The notes under the pieces were generated by a model. The model had not been told where the DNA came from. It was given only the letters and a program-made list of their open reading frames with translations, and did not search any database. From NCBI GenBank assembly GCA_958295895.1, contig CATQHI010000001.1, positions 186,001 through 250,000 on the forward strand: a stretch of DNA of 64,000 nt. Direction: 5' to 3'. This DNA comes from Saprospiraceae bacterium (GTDB lineage Bacteria; Bacteroidota; Bacteroidia; Chitinophagales; Saprospiraceae). The position numbers and the translations under genes are program-made. This document shows, in pieces, positions 9,744 through 17,233 of the stretch; the stretch's first letter is position 1, and every line of letters starts with the position of its first letter.

Positions 9744-10673
9744 TTGTCAAGAGTTACGCACATCCTCCTCCTCTGTCTCGGGCTTTGCACCTGCGTCCCC
9801 GCCCAGACCCCCGATCTGCGGGAGGTGGTGACTAAGACCATCGCCGATACCTACGCCTACTCGGCCGGTAGCGAACTGGCCGTGGAGGGAGAGAAGGCCG
9901 AAATTTTCGTGGAGACCTGGACCAAGCAGGAGATCAGCGTAAAGGTGGTCATGACCGCCCGCCACCCCCGCCTGGAACAAGCTAAAGCGGAGCTGGAAAA
10001 CCTGGAATTTCTCACCGAGGTGGCCGGTAAAAAAATCTTCCTGCGTAACCGGCGCAAGGATGACAGGCTTCAGCCCGAAAGCGAGCTCACCGTCGAGTAC
10101 TACATCACCCTGCCCGAGGAGTGCCCGGTGTACCTAAAGAGCCACTTCGGTGGGGCCACGATATCTAACCTACGCAACCGCCTACGCATCAACGGCGAGT
10201 TTTCGGTGATCAATATCGACAACGTGCAGGGACTACTGGACATCCGCACCCGCTTCGGCGATATCACCGGCGAGAAGATCGACGGTAACGTGGTCATCAA
10301 CGCCCGCCGCTCGGACATCAACCTGCTCGACGTGGGCGGCACCTTCACCATCAATGCCCAGTACGGCGAGCTGCGCCTAAGTCCCAACCTAAATATGCGT
10401 GACCTACGGGTCAACGCCGACAAGAGCAATGTATATATCTATGAGCCCATCGGCGGCGAGGGCCTGGCCTACGAGCTGGCGAGCAACAATGGTGAGATGA
10501 GCCTGCCCGACAACCGTGCCCTGGTGGAGCTGGAGCGAACGAGCGAATGGCGTCGCATCCAGATCGGGCCGAACACGGAGCGGAGTGGGACGGTGACGGC
10601 TAGCGTGACCTTCGGGAATCTGTACTTGGCGAAGCAGCAGCGGGTGCTGGAGACTCGTCCTACTCGCTTCTGA
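9744..10673 (+). CDS. DUF4097-type beta-strand repeat protein, exported
   Basis: A 309-residue protein starting at TTG 9744, chosen because it begins a signal peptide (MSRVTHILLLCLGLCTCVPAQ) and no ATG is near. The rest is a regular beta-helix-like series (for example LRINGEFSVINIDNVQG, LDIRTRFGDITGEKIDG) typical of DUF4097 putative adhesins, which often lie in sigma/anti-sigma operons in Bacteroidota. It is probably periplasmic or surface exposed. It is the last gene of the 8591-10673 operon, so it may be the regulated output or a sensor part; which one cannot be told from sequence. Confidence 0.75.
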   Translation: MSRVTHILLLCLGLCTCVPAQTPDLREVVTKTIADTYAYSAGSELAVEGEKAEIFVETWTKQEISVKVVMTARHPRLEQAKAELENLEFLTEVAGKKIFLRNRRKDDRLQPESELTVEYYITLPEECPVYLKSHFGGATISNLRNRLRINGEFSVINIDNVQGLLDIRTRFGDITGEKIDGNVVINARRSDINLLDVGGTFTINAQYGELRLSPNLNMRDLRVNADKSNVYIYEPIGGEGLAYELASNNGEMSLPDNRALVELERTSEWRRIQIGPNTERSGTVTASVTFGNLYLAKQQRVLETRPTRF

Positions 10674-10709
10674 CCAGTAAGTTAAGTGCCTAGCGGTACT
10701 GGATAAACT

Positions 10710-10788
10710 ACCACAGAGGGCGCAGAGATACACAGAGGCAGACGTGCAGTATGTAGACTCCTCTGTGGCCCTCTGCGTCCTCTGTGGT
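10710..10788. repeat. Palindromic ACAGAGG-type repeat, copy 2
   Basis: Arms 10710-10727 and 10771-10788 pair over 18 bases, with an inner pair 10730-10738 / 10760-10768. It lies between two convergent genes and may act as a two-way terminator. The outer arms share the core CAGAGGGCGCAGAG with copy 1 at 8426-8487. Confidence 0.85.
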
Positions 10789-10793
10789 CGATT

Positions 10794-11594
10794 CTACCCA
10801 ATGATCCGCTTCTTCATCGCCTCGAACTCCTCTTCCGTGATAATATTCTGCGCCTTCATCTCGGCTAGCTCACGGATCTTGCGGATGTTATCTTCCGCTT
10901 CGCGGACTACGTCAGGAGTAGGGGTAGAGACAGTCGATACCGGTGGCGGCGGGGGTGGGGGAGTGGTGACCTTGGCGGTCGGTGTGCCTACCACAGGTTC
11001 GGGAGTCTTGGGGGTAGCGGGGGGCGTATAGCTAGCCGGTGGGGGGGGTGGCGGCGGCGGCGGTACCACATCCTCCGCTGCCTCCTGCTTCCACTGCTTG
11101 GCGATGTTCTTACCCTTCTCGAATTTCTCGTTGTAGACCTTCTTGAGGCGGGCCACGTCGAAGTCGAGGAAGGTACCGCCGCTGCTGAAGTGCTTCTTGA
11201 ACACCTCGCCCATGGCGTAGGTGCTAGCCCCGTTGAGAACTGCCGTGGCTACACCACCTACGATGGTACCGATGCCGGGGATGAGCTTAATGAGGCTGCG
11301 GGCACCGGCCTTGGTCATAGCACTGGTGGTCAGCGAGGTGACGATGGTCTTACCCTGGGTCTCGGCGAAGTCGACGCCGTAGACGCGGCAGAGCTGGCGG
11401 GTCATATCGACCTGAAGGGCGGAAACAGCCAGGATGTCGGCCACGGGTAGCGGCACTAGGTAGCTGGCCCCCATACTCCACACCACGTGGTTGCGGATGA
11501 TGGTACTGGCGTGGGCGTCCTTGTCAGTGGTGTCGTCGGGCATGATGGAGTTCTTGAGCTGCTGCTTGGCGTAGTCGGTGATCTTCTTGCGCAT
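10794..11594 (-). CDS. DUF697 protein with proline-rich linker and SHOCT domain
   Basis: A 266-residue protein. Residues about 25-145 match DUF697 (YcjF/GTPase-associated) proteins: a hydrophobic stretch around SYLVPLPVADILAVSALQV and a second, glycine-rich one (LIKLIPGIGTIVGGVATAVL) that are probably membrane-inserting helices. A linker of about 60 residues carries two runs of 7-9 prolines. Residues about 235-266 form a SHOCT domain (IRELAEMKAQNIITEEEFEA). The partner GTPase often linked to DUF697 is not next to it. The proline runs predict a need for EF-P during translation. The function is unknown; a membrane scaffold role is an inference. Confidence 0.75.
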   Translation of the reverse strand: MRKKITDYAKQQLKNSIMPDDTTDKDAHASTIIRNHVVWSMGASYLVPLPVADILAVSALQVDMTRQLCRVYGVDFAETQGKTIVTSLTTSAMTKAGARSLIKLIPGIGTIVGGVATAVLNGASTYAMGEVFKKHFSSGGTFLDFDVARLKKVYNEKFEKGKNIAKQWKQEAAEDVVPPPPPPPPPASYTPPATPKTPEPVVGTPTAKVTTPPPPPPPVSTVSTPTPDVVREAEDNIRKIRELAEMKAQNIITEEEFEAMKKRIIG

Positions 11595-11719
11595 GTGGGG
11601 GTAACACGGGGTAGGGAGCCTAAGTTAAGTCAGCCGCCGGCATTCTCGACGGGCTGCCAGGTGTGGGCGATGAACGCTGGTGCTCACTCGTTCGTTGTAG
11701 CTGGCAAAGCTCCCCGCGT

Positions 11720-12013
11720 ATGATCCCCCGCAACGACCACCTCTGGATCGGCCTGGCCGTGTCCGTCTTCGTGACCGCCGTGGCCTACTTCCTATTTTTG
11801 CAGCTGGGGGACTGGTTCAGCGCCTCGGCCGGGCGCAGCGTGGTGTTCAAGCCGCGCACCCTGGCCCTGCTGGCCATCTGCGTGAACGTACTACCGATGA
11901 ACGTCTTCCGCCGCACCTACCGTACCCGCGCCATGAAGGGGCTGATGATCGGGGTGATGGTACTCGCCGCGGGCTGGTTCTGGGTGTACGGCCGCGAGCT
12001 ACTCAACGGCTAG
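11720..12013 (+). CDS. Small three-helix membrane protein, unknown function
   Basis: A 97-residue protein with three hydrophobic segments at about 8-30 (LWIGLAVSVFVTAVAYFLFL), 45-62 and 72-92, separated by a basic loop (RRTYRTR). The frame is open from 11663, but ATG 11720 starts just before the first helix and drops a non-conserved-looking extension. Its stop overlaps by four bases the end of surE on the other strand. I do not recognise the family. Confidence 0.65.
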   Translation: MIPRNDHLWIGLAVSVFVTAVAYFLFLQLGDWFSASAGRSVVFKPRTLALLAICVNVLPMNVFRRTYRTRAMKGLMIGVMVLAAGWFWVYGRELLNG

Positions 12014-12855
12014 AACTGCTCGAGCTGCTGCTTTTTGCTCGGCGCACTGGTGGTGGCCGGGGTGCCCTGCGGCTGTAGACTCGCTTCAATGGTCTGTAGG
12101 CTGTCTAGCGCCCGCAAATTGGTCAGGTCATGTAGGCTCGGTACCAGGGAGACATAGCCGTTGTCCAGGGCGTGGGCATCGGTATCGGTACGGGTATCCT
12201 CGTTGACGAAGCGGCCGGTGAGCCAGTAGTAGGGGCGGCCGCGGGGGTCCTCGGCGCGGGTATACTCCTCCACCCAGCGGGCCTCGGCCTGGCGACAGAC
12301 GCGTAGGCCCTTGATCTGCTCGGCGGGGAGGTCCGGGATGTTGACGTTGAAGAGGCTGCCCTCCGTCATCCCGTTAGTGAGTACGAACTCGACCAGCCGG
12401 CGCACGTAGGGTAGGCAGACGCTGAAGTCCGCGTCCGCCCGGTAATTCAGGAAACTGAAGCCGATGCTGGGGATGCCCTCCAGGCTTGCCTCCATCGCCG
12501 CGGAGAGCGTACCGGAGTAGAGGATGTTGATCGCCGCGTTGCTGCCGTGGTTGATGCCCGACAGACAAAGGTCGGGGGTGCGGCCGTTGAGCAGCACGCT
12601 CTTGGCTAGTTTGACGCAGTCGACCGGGGTACCGCTGCATTCGTAGGCCTCTACGTCATCGCCCAGGGCCTCGGACTCGCGCACGAACACCGGTACGCTG
12701 ATGGTGATGGCGTGTCCCTGGGCCGACTGCGGGCTATCGGGGGCCACCACCAGCACGTCGCCGAACTCGCGGGCTACCTCCACCAGGGCGGCAATGCCAC
12801 CGGCGGTAATGCCATCGTCGTTCGTAACCAGAATCAGGGGGCGGCGCTCGCTCAT
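12010..12855 (-). CDS. surE: 5'/3'-nucleotidase SurE
   Basis: SurE removes phosphate from nucleoside 5'- and 3'-monophosphates in the cytoplasm using a divalent metal. The 281 residues fit the family. Seen: the N-terminal metal site LVTNDDGITAGG (the DD pair), the PDSPQSAQGHAITI motif, and SGINHGSNAAINILYSGT with the metal-binding Asn and the phosphate loop. The C-terminal 25 residues are a Ser/Thr/Lys-rich tail. Start ATG 12855 is clear. It is divergent from the TPR membrane protein gene. Confidence 0.96.
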   Translation of the reverse strand: MSERRPLILVTNDDGITAGGIAALVEVAREFGDVLVVAPDSPQSAQGHAITISVPVFVRESEALGDDVEAYECSGTPVDCVKLAKSVLLNGRTPDLCLSGINHGSNAAINILYSGTLSAAMEASLEGIPSIGFSFLNYRADADFSVCLPYVRRLVEFVLTNGMTEGSLFNVNIPDLPAEQIKGLRVCRQAEARWVEEYTRAEDPRGRPYYWLTGRFVNEDTRTDTDAHALDNGYVSLVPSLHDLTNLRALDSLQTIEASLQPQGTPATTSAPSKKQQLEQF

Positions 12856-12930
12856 AGGTAGTGGGGGGTGAACCCCTGCAACGGGCTTTTACCGTCCGGG
12901 GTTGCCGCCGGGGCCGGCTATCTTCGCCGC

Positions 12931-14760
12931 ATGTCCGCCAAGTCGCCGTGGTACCGTCGGGCGCGCACTCAGGCCATAGGCCTTTTCGCGCTTGGTTTTT
13001 TGCTCTACGCCAATACCCTGGGGCACGACTACGCCCTCGACGACGCCATCGTGATCACTAACAATACGGTGGTGCAGCGCGGCGTGGCGGGCTGGCCGGA
13101 GCTGTTTACCCACGATTCGTTCTACGGCTTCTTCGGCGAGCAGGAACGGGAATCCCTGGTGGCCGGCGGACGCTACCGCCCCCTTACCCTGGCCATGTTC
13201 GCGGTGGAGCAGCAGCTTAGCTCCGGTCCCTTGCTGCACCACCTGCTCAACGTGCTCTGGTACGCCGTACTGGTGGTCGTGGTGTGGGGCATGCTGCGCG
13301 AACTGCTGCGGGGGCACAACTTGCCCTGGTGGATTCCTCTTGCTACGGCGGCGCTCTTTGCGGCCCATCCGCTACACACCGAGGCGGTGGCCAACATCAA
13401 GGGGCGGGACGAGATCATTGCGCTGCTAGGGGCGGTCGGGGCGACCTGGCTGGTACTGTGGGCGCAGCGTAAAGACGCGAAGTGGGGCGGGGTCGCAGGT
13501 GCAATCATGCTACTACTAGCCTGCCTCGCCAAGGAAAACGCCATCACCTTCGCTTTGGTCATCCCGGTGGCTTTATACGTCGCACGGGGCGGAGGCTACG
13601 GGTACGCGGTGCCGATCTGGGCGGCCGCCGGTCTGTACCTGGTGATCCGGGGCAGCGTACTGGGGTGGGGGCTGGGGGAGCCCTCGCTGGAACTGATGAA
13701 CAACCCCTTCCTACGGGAGGTGAACGGGCAGCTGGTACCCCTGGGCTTCTGGGAGCGGCAGCCTACCGTACTGTATACGCTACTGCTGTACCTAAAGCTG
13801 CTCTTCGTACCGGTGGGGCTGGTGCACGATTACTACCCGGCGGCGATCACGCTGAAGGGGTGGACGAATGGCTGGGTGCTGCTGAGTCTGGCGGTCCACC
13901 TGGGGTTGCTCTACTACGCGGCCCTGCACCTGCGCACCCGCCCGAAGTTTGTTGCCCTGGGGGTGCTGTGGTACCTGCTGACGCTTTCGGTGGTGAGTAA
14001 TGTGCTGTTTCCGGTGGGGACCTTTATGAGTGAGCGCTTCCTGTTCATGCCGTCGCTGGGGGCTATGCTGGCGGTGGTGAGTCTGCTGGCGGTACGACCG
14101 GTACTGGGCTGGGGGGTAGTGCCGGTCGTGGTTGTGTTTGCCGGACTGACGGTAAGTAGAAATAAGGTGTGGCGGGATAACTATACGCTCTTTACCGAAG
14201 ACGTGCTCCGCCAGCCGCGGAGTGCCAAATTGCTCAATGCGGCTGCCGGGGCCATGCTTGACCGCGCGCAGACGATGGACCTGGATGGGGAACGGGCACA
14301 GTACCTCATCCGTACGGCCCGTACCCGCCTCGATAGTGCCCTGGCGGTCCACCCCCGCTACGGGAATGCTTACCTGCTACGGGGTAATGCGGCGCTGTTA
14401 CTGGAAAAGCAGGAGGCGGCCATCGCTGACTACGAACGGGCACTACAGTACGGACTAACGCAAAAGACGGTGAACGGTAACCTCGCTATCGCACTACAGC
14501 GTGCGGCCCGCCGGGTGGGGGAGGAGGATAATGATCTGGGCCGGGCCAGGGAATATTTGCTGCGGGCTGACCGGCTGGCTCCCAATCAGTACGAAACCCT
14601 GCGCCTGCTGGGCATCACGAGCGGACTTGGGGGAGACAACCGGGCCGCACTGGAGTACTTCCGCCGCGCCCTGGAGCTGCAACCGGAAAATGCCGGAGCA
14701 AGGCAAAATTACGAGACCGCGCTACGATTGAACCAGCAACTGCCGCCGCCTACGGACTAG
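12931..14760 (+). CDS. Polytopic membrane protein with C-terminal TPR repeats (TMTC/PMT-like)
   Basis: A 609-residue protein from ATG 12931; the frame is open upstream to a GTG at 12868, but those codons look non-coding. Residues about 15-440 hold roughly ten membrane segments with the DYALDDAIVITNN luminal/periplasmic motif near the first one, as in mannosyltransferase-like (PMT/TMTC, DUF1736) proteins. The acidic DD after the first helix is typical of GT-C glycosyltransferases. Residues about 470-600 are three to four TPR units (for example AYLLRGNAALLLEKQEAAIADYERAL). A protein O-glycosylation role is plausible but not proven. The 3' end overlaps the EamA gene on the other strand by 39 bases. 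Confidence 0.78.
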   Translation: MSAKSPWYRRARTQAIGLFALGFLLYANTLGHDYALDDAIVITNNTVVQRGVAGWPELFTHDSFYGFFGEQERESLVAGGRYRPLTLAMFAVEQQLSSGPLLHHLLNVLWYAVLVVVVWGMLRELLRGHNLPWWIPLATAALFAAHPLHTEAVANIKGRDEIIALLGAVGATWLVLWAQRKDAKWGGVAGAIMLLLACLAKENAITFALVIPVALYVARGGGYGYAVPIWAAAGLYLVIRGSVLGWGLGEPSLELMNNPFLREVNGQLVPLGFWERQPTVLYTLLLYLKLLFVPVGLVHDYYPAAITLKGWTNGWVLLSLAVHLGLLYYAALHLRTRPKFVALGVLWYLLTLSVVSNVLFPVGTFMSERFLFMPSLGAMLAVVSLLAVRPVLGWGVVPVVVVFAGLTVSRNKVWRDNYTLFTEDVLRQPRSAKLLNAAAGAMLDRAQTMDLDGERAQYLIRTARTRLDSALAVHPRYGNAYLLRGNAALLLEKQEAAIADYERALQYGLTQKTVNGNLAIALQRAARRVGEEDNDLGRAREYLLRADRLAPNQYETLRLLGITSGLGGDNRAALEYFRRALELQPENAGARQNYETALRLNQQLPPPTD

Positions 14761-15618
14761 CCGCACGACCGCCGTATAGCCGAACACGGCCACCAGGATC
14801 AGCGCCGTGCCCCAGTAGAAATTAGGGCTGAGCTCCTGGGCATCGTCGAGCAGAAAGTAGGCCAGAAAAATGCCGTAAACGGGCTCCAGGTTGACGGTGA
14901 GGTTAGAGGCAAAGGCAGAGAGCTTACTCAGGGCGCGTAGGGAAAGAAAGAAGGTCAGGGTGGTGCAGAGCAGGGCCAGGACCAGCAGGTAGACCCAGTC
15001 GAGCGGGGCGGGCCAGAACTTGTCGCCGCCGAGGGAATAAAGGAAGGGGGCCAGAAACAGTGTGGCGGCTCCCAGCTCGATGAAGGTGATGCGTAGGGGG
15101 TCGCTGCTGCCAATGTACTTTTTATTGAGGCTGGTGAAGATTGAAACCAGGGCGGCGGAGGTGAGTCCTACGAGGATGCCTACGTTCATACCCGCGTCGA
15201 CGCCATCTACGATGAGCCAGATACCGGGTAGGATAAATACTCCTAGCAAGAGCTCGTACCAGACGAAGGGGCGCCTGACGATCCAGGGCTCCAGAACGCT
15301 AGAAAAGAGCGAGGTAGTGGCCATGCAGATGAGGGCGATGCTCGCGTTAGCCAGTTTGATGGCCCCGTAAAAAGTGACCCAGTGGAGGGCTACGATGGTA
15401 CCGATGCCGGCCAGGAGCAGGAAGCGGTGTAGGCCCACCTCCCGTACGAGCTTGCCGATGCGCACGAAGAAGATTAGACTGAGGCTAGTCAGAAAAACCC
15501 GCCACCAGACTAAGTTGAGGGCGGAGAGCTGGATCAGGTCGCCCAAAATGGCGGTGAAGCCCCAGAGAAAAACCGCTAGGTGCAGCTCCAGGTAGGCCCG
15601 CTGTTCAGTATAAGCCAT
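14722..15618 (-). CDS. DMT-superfamily (EamA) transporter
   Basis: A 298-residue inner-membrane protein with about ten hydrophobic helices in two related halves, each an EamA unit. Seen: the N-terminal helix LHLAVFLWGFTAILGDLI, the mid-protein LANASIALICMATTSLFSSV, and the second repeat with LSAFASNLTVNLEPVYGIFL, a stretch typical of EamA proteins. These export amino acids or other small metabolites; the substrate cannot be assigned. The tail overlaps the convergent TPR membrane protein gene. Confidence 0.9.
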   Translation of the reverse strand: MAYTEQRAYLELHLAVFLWGFTAILGDLIQLSALNLVWWRVFLTSLSLIFFVRIGKLVREVGLHRFLLLAGIGTIVALHWVTFYGAIKLANASIALICMATTSLFSSVLEPWIVRRPFVWYELLLGVFILPGIWLIVDGVDAGMNVGILVGLTSAALVSIFTSLNKKYIGSSDPLRITFIELGAATLFLAPFLYSLGGDKFWPAPLDWVYLLVLALLCTTLTFFLSLRALSKLSAFASNLTVNLEPVYGIFLAYFLLDDAQELSPNFYWGTALILVAVFGYTAVVRLVRRRRQLLVQS

Positions 15619-15642
15619 TGTGTCAGGAACTGCCAGGGTGGC

Positions 15643-16170
15643 CTAACTACACTGACATTCGACCTCCTGGAGGAGCTGCTCGTGCTCCCGGAGGAGCTGA
15701 CGGCTGAGGTCCTGTAACTGTAGGTAATGAGCGGCCAGGAGCTCGGCTTCCTTGCAGGGCTTTTCCAGGCTGGCGCGTTTGTACTCGAACAGGCGGTGCG
15801 ATGACTCGACTAATTGACTTAGCTCGGTGTGGCGGCGGCGGTACTGGGCGTAGCGGGCCTGCTCCTGCTCGCGTTCGGCGTGGTGCGCACTCCGGGCCAG
15901 GGCTAATTCGGCGGGGTCGGAGAAGTCACGACGTGTAAAGTCGCGGGTAGGGATGTCGAACAGGTTAGAAATCCGCAGTAGCTTACAGATACTGGGCTCA
16001 GCGGAGGCACTTTCGTAGCTGGCGATGTTGCCGCGGTTGAGACCCACCCGCTCGGCGAGCTCGGTCTGCGACCAACCGGCCTGACGGCGCAGGGCCCGCA
16101 GATTGGAGGCGATGTAGTTGGGCAGCTGGTCCTCGCAAAGGGCGGACGGAGCGGATTCCTGGGCGTTCAT
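15643..16170 (-). CDS. XRE-family transcriptional regulator with C-terminal coiled coil
   Basis: A 175-residue DNA-binding protein. Residues about 20-75 form a Cro/CI-type helix-turn-helix (LRRQAGWSQTELAERVGLNR...ASYES). The remainder, about 90-175, is strongly charged and helical with heptad spacing (AEREQEQARYAQYRRRHTELS...), probably a dimerising coiled coil, and ends with a Cys pair (ECQCS). It is divergent from the ECF sigma gene at 16385, with 214 bases between them, so it may control itself or that gene. No ligand domain or peptidase domain is present. Confidence 0.85.
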   Translation of the reverse strand: MNAQESAPSALCEDQLPNYIASNLRALRRQAGWSQTELAERVGLNRGNIASYESASAEPSICKLLRISNLFDIPTRDFTRRDFSDPAELALARSAHHAEREQEQARYAQYRRRHTELSQLVESSHRLFEYKRASLEKPCKEAELLAAHYLQLQDLSRQLLREHEQLLQEVECQCS

Positions 16171-16315
16171 GGTCGTAGGTCGGCTGTTGTACCCACTTTA
16201 CAATTTGGTGACCGTAGTGGTTGAGAAGTGTCAAATTTTTTTACGGAACGGTCGATTATATACAGCCTTTGGTACAAAATTTGCATCTAATTACCGCACA
16301 ACGGGCCGCTCCAAG

Positions 16316-16346
16316 TTGCATAATGTGTAAACAAGGACTAATTTTG
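16316..16346 (+). promoter_or_regulatory. Bacteroidota-type promoter of the ECF sigma gene
   Basis: TTG at 16316-16318, a 20-base spacer and TAATTTTG at 16339-16346 match the TTG-N19/20-TAnnTTTG form. The start of transcription would be near 16353, about 30 bases before the ATG at 16385. The surrounding bases are unusually AT-rich for this window. Confidence 0.65.
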
Positions 16347-16384
16347 TAAAGAAATTTTACAGGGGGCCCCAAAAAACCGAAGCG

Positions 16385-16921
16385 ATGACTGCGACGAAGC
16401 AACAACAGAAAGATATCCAAGACCTACTCTCCACCATTACCAATAGCCTGCGTGCCTTTAGCCTCAAGCTGACCGGTAACATGAACGACGCGGAGGACCT
16501 CTACCAGGACACCGCCCTGCGTATCATGACCAACGCGGAGAAGTACAACCCCGGCACCAATTTCAAGGCCTGGGCGGTGACTATCATGCGCAACATTTTC
16601 ATTAACAATTACCGCAAGAAGGTGCGCCGTAACCTCATTATCGACCAGACGCCCAACAACTACTACATCAACAGTGGCAACAAGACGGTCGTCAACGACG
16701 GGGAGAGCGAGGTGACCTTTAACGAGCTGCAGGAGTTGGTCGACCGCCTGCCAGATGATTTCCGCGTGCCCTTTCTCATGGCCTACCAGGGCTACAAGTA
16801 CGACGAGATCGCCGAGCAGCTTGGTAGCCCCCTGGGTACCATCAAGTCACGCATCTTTTTTGCCCGCAAAAAGCTGCAGAAGATGTACGAGGAGGTGATG
16901 CGCGAGCGCAACGTAGCCTGA
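16385..16921 (+). CDS. RNA polymerase ECF sigma factor
   Basis: A 178-residue sigma-70 family member. Seen: region 2 (about 15-85, LTGNMNDAEDLYQDTALRIM and FKAWAVTIMRNIFINNYRK) and region 4 (about 115-170, YDEIAEQLGSPLGTIKSRI). It closely resembles the general, stand-alone ECF sigma factors found through Bacteroidota. No anti-sigma gene follows: a terminator-like hairpin comes 60 bases later. Control may come from the divergent XRE regulator or at promoter level. Confidence 0.93.
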   Translation: MTATKQQQKDIQDLLSTITNSLRAFSLKLTGNMNDAEDLYQDTALRIMTNAEKYNPGTNFKAWAVTIMRNIFINNYRKKVRRNLIIDQTPNNYYINSGNKTVVNDGESEVTFNELQELVDRLPDDFRVPFLMAYQGYKYDEIAEQLGSPLGTIKSRIFFARKKLQKMYEEVMRERNVA

Positions 16922-16983
16922 TCTTTCCTCCGATTATGCTATAAACACAACCCGCCTGTAGTGGGTTAGAACAAGTCCTCACG

Positions 16984-17036
16984 GGCCGTAGGGTATGCGT
17001 TAGTACGAACTGACGTACCTTACGGCCTACCATTTT
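16984..17036 (+). terminator. Rho-independent-like terminator after the ECF sigma gene
   Basis: Arms GGCCGTAGGGTA (16984-16995) and the matching stretch ending at 17027 pair over about 12 bases with a wobble, followed a few bases on by TTTTT (17032-17036). Confidence 0.6.
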
Positions 17037-17040
17037 TGCC

Positions 17041-17233
17041 TACACTTTGAACGACTACACATTGCGTTAATCGCTTCGGCCCCATTTTCTGGTCCGTACT
17101 CCCCCCGAAAAGACACCATACCATCCGGCTTCATGCCCGGGTAACTCCCCATCAAACGTTCGTTCGCGCACGGTAACCCTACGGCCGTGTGCTAGGAGTG
17201 TAAGTAGGAATGGCGTTACTAACGTCGTCTCGT
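17041..17233. other. Gene-free stretch upstream of the NYN gene
   Basis: No reading frame, RNA motif or clear TAnnTTTG promoter was found here. A TACACTTTG at about 17041-17049 is one base too long for the promoter consensus. The promoter of the NYN-OST-HTH gene probably lies in this stretch but cannot be placed. Confidence 0.4.

Noticed and set aside
17041-17049. TACACTTTG as a promoter of the NYN gene
   Set aside because: The spacing inside the box is one base too long and no TTG lies at the -33 position.
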